Shown here in pieces: positions 62,589 to 64,000 of a stretch of DNA of 64,000 nt. Position numbers and translations under genes: made by a program. The notes below the pieces were generated by a model. That model saw nothing but the letters and a program-made list of their open reading frames with translations, had not been told where the DNA came from and searched no databases. The stretch is taken from positions 248,001-312,000 of the forward strand of contig NZ_CP149994.1 in assembly GCF_051307055.1 (NCBI RefSeq), given 5' to 3'. The stretch comes from Dryocola sp051307055 (GTDB taxonomy: Bacteria; Pseudomonadota; Gammaproteobacteria; Enterobacterales; Enterobacteriaceae). Position 1 is the stretch's first letter. Each line of letters opens with the position of its first letter.

Positions 62589-63404
62589 ATGAAAAAAAAT
62601 CGCGCTTTTCTGAAATGGGCAGGGGGCAAATACCCCCTGCTTGACGACATAAAGAAGTATCTGCCAGAAGGCGACTGCCTGATTGAGCCGTTCGTTGGCG
62701 CAGGCTCCGTCTTTCTGAACACTGACTATTCACGCTATATCCTCGCGGATATCAACAGCGATCTGATTAATCTGTACAACATTGTCAAAGCGCGTACCGA
62801 CGAGTATGTTCGGGAAGCCCGCGGCCTGTTTACGCCCGAGCTTAACGACAGTGAAGCTTTCTATCGTTTTCGCGCCGAATTTAATCAGTGCAGCGACGCG
62901 TTTCGTCGTGCCGTGCTGTTTTTATACCTTAACCGCCACTGTTACAACGGCCTGTGCCGTTATAACCTGCGCGGTGAATTCAACGTGCCGTTCGGCCGCT
63001 ACAGCAAGCCCTACTTCCCCGAAGAGGAACTGCACCATTTTGCCGAGCGGGCACAGCACGCTACCTTTATCTGTCAGTCGTATGATGTCAGCATGACGGA
63101 TGTTGCCGCAGGCTCGGTGGTGTATTGCGACCCGCCGTACGCCCCGTTATCCGCCACGGCAAATTTCACGGCTTACCATACCGACAGCTTTAGTATGGTG
63201 CAGCAGCAGCATCTGGCAGAGCTGGCCGAAAACCTGCAAAGGCGTGGCGTTCCGGTGCTGATCTCGAATCATGATACGGCGCTGACCAAGCTGTGGTATC
63301 AGCAGGCGAAGCTGCATAGGCTGCAGGTAAGACGCAGCATCAGCAGAAATGGCGGAACGCGTAACAAGGTGGACGAACTGCTGGCGCTCTACGGCGTAGC
63401 CTGA
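62589..63404 (+). CDS. dam: DNA adenine methyltransferase Dam
   Basis: Dam methylates adenine in GATC and serves mismatch repair, replication control and phase-variable gene regulation. It is 271 aa (278 in E. coli; the C-terminal tail is shorter). The SAM motif FLKWAGGKYPLLDDI, VEPF-type IEPFVGAGSVF and the catalytic DPPYAPLSATANFTAYH are intact. Because several fimbrial operons in enterobacteria use Dam for switching, it could bear on the island, but I see no such GATC arrangement. It follows damX by 64 bases. Confidence 0.97.
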   Translation: MKKNRAFLKWAGGKYPLLDDIKKYLPEGDCLIEPFVGAGSVFLNTDYSRYILADINSDLINLYNIVKARTDEYVREARGLFTPELNDSEAFYRFRAEFNQCSDAFRRAVLFLYLNRHCYNGLCRYNLRGEFNVPFGRYSKPYFPEEELHHFAERAQHATFICQSYDVSMTDVAAGSVVYCDPPYAPLSATANFTAYHTDSFSMVQQQHLAELAENLQRRGVPVLISNHDTALTKLWYQQAKLHRLQVRRSISRNGGTRNKVDELLALYGVA

Positions 63405-63592
63405 GCCGTTTCGTTCGCCGCAAAAATGAAATGCTATTGAAATTGCTGATAAAAAAGAGAAAGCTTGGGTTTGTCTTCTTTGTGGTGAGTAGCCGAAAAT
63501 CAATGCGTTGATTTTCCATTTTATTCTTCTGGTGAGAAACTTTCGTCTCGCAAGCGCATGAGATTTGTCATCAGTCTGTATTGGAGAAGCGG

Positions 63593-64000
63593 ATGAAACA
63601 GTATTTGATTGCCCCCTCAATCCTCTCTGCCGATTTTGCCCGTCTGGGCGAAGAGACGGCCAAAGTGCTGGCCGCAGGCAGCGACGTCGTCCATTTCGAT
63701 GTTATGGATAACCACTATGTTCCGAATTTAACCATTGGACCGATGGTGCTGAAATCTCTGCGCGATTACGGCATCACCGCGCCGATTGACGTGCACCTGA
63801 TGGTTAAGCCTGTCGATCGCATCATTCCGGATTTCGCCGAAGCGGGTGCCAGCATCATCACCTTCCATCCGGAAGCCTCTGAGCATGTTGACCGTTCCCT
63901 GCAGCTGATTAAAGAGCACGGCTGTAAAGCAGGCCTGGTATTTAATCCGGCAACGTCGCTTAGCTGGCTGGATCATGTGATGGATAAACTGGACGTCATT
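63593..64000 (+). CDS. rpe: Ribulose-phosphate 3-epimerase, 5' part only
   Basis: Rpe interconverts ribulose-5-phosphate and xylulose-5-phosphate in the pentose phosphate pathway. The visible 136 residues start MKQYLIAPSILSADFARLG and contain VHFDVMDNHYVPNLTIG and DVHLMVKPVDR, the TIM-barrel metal and substrate motifs. AGAAGCGG precedes the ATG. The gene runs off the window end. Confidence 0.97.
   Translation, partial: MKQYLIAPSILSADFARLGEETAKVLAAGSDVVHFDVMDNHYVPNLTIGPMVLKSLRDYGITAPIDVHLMVKPVDRIIPDFAEAGASIITFHPEASEHVDRSLQLIKEHGCKAGLVFNPATSLSWLDHVMDKLDVI

Noticed and set aside
62589..63404. dam as a truncated gene
   Set aside because: It is 7 codons shorter than in E. coli, but only the variable C-terminal tail is affected and all catalytic motifs are intact.

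Overview
The window is chromosomal DNA of a member of the Enterobacteriaceae close to, but distinct from, Escherichia and Salmonella. Nearly all genes outside 17.6-34.9 kb are recognisable one-to-one counterparts of the E. coli 74-77 min region, with matching lengths and motifs. The genus cannot be fixed from what I can see. There are no rRNA or tRNA genes, insertion sequences, integrases or CRISPR arrays.

Layout. 1-5.8 kb: the end of the glycogen operon (glgX 3' end, glgC, glgA, glgP). 5.9-9.6 kb: glpR-glpG-glpE facing away from glpD, with tandem GlpR operators between them. 9.7-17.3 kb: the maltose regulator malT, divergent from malP-malQ, with MalT boxes and a CRP site in between. 17.6-34.9 kb: an accessory block lying where E. 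coli has gntT. 35.2-64 kb: a standard housekeeping run (nfuA, gntX, bioH, feoABC, tex, greB, ompR-envZ, pckA, hslO-hslR-yrfG, igaA, nudE, mrcA, hofMNOPQ, aroK-aroB-damX-dam and the start of rpe). Relative to E. coli, the glpEGR/glpD block is inverted, and yzgL, rtcBAR, gntT, yhgA and yhgE are absent.

The accessory block is the notable part. It holds (a) an autotransporter with a pertactin-like passenger and a 48-bp tandem repeat in its proline-rich linker; (b) an RcsB-like regulator with an altered receiver, followed without real spacing by a complete type I secretion system (TolC-like channel, CvaA/HlyD-type adaptor, CvaB-like ABC exporter with an N-terminal C39 peptidase); (c) two small cysteine-free peptides with 15-residue double-glycine-type leaders, which are candidate class II microcin-like substrates; (d) a chaperone-usher fimbrial operon (major pilin, chaperone, usher, tip adhesin) whose last gene looks like a DUF1795/DcrB-fold (Eag-like) protein; and (e) a second atypical LuxR-type regulator at the far end. 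I propose that the exporter matures and secretes the two peptides. I found no convincing immunity gene, so whether they are toxins, a two-peptide bacteriocin or signalling/adhesion factors is open.

In the housekeeping part, Glg proteins make and phosphorolyse glycogen, Mal proteins degrade maltodextrins, Glp proteins oxidise glycerol-3-phosphate, Feo imports Fe(II), OmpR-EnvZ controls porins, PckA (with a textbook CRP site) drives gluconeogenesis, Hof proteins belong to a type IV pilus-like/DNA-uptake apparatus, and AroK/AroB feed the shikimate pathway beside DamX (division) and Dam (GATC methylation).
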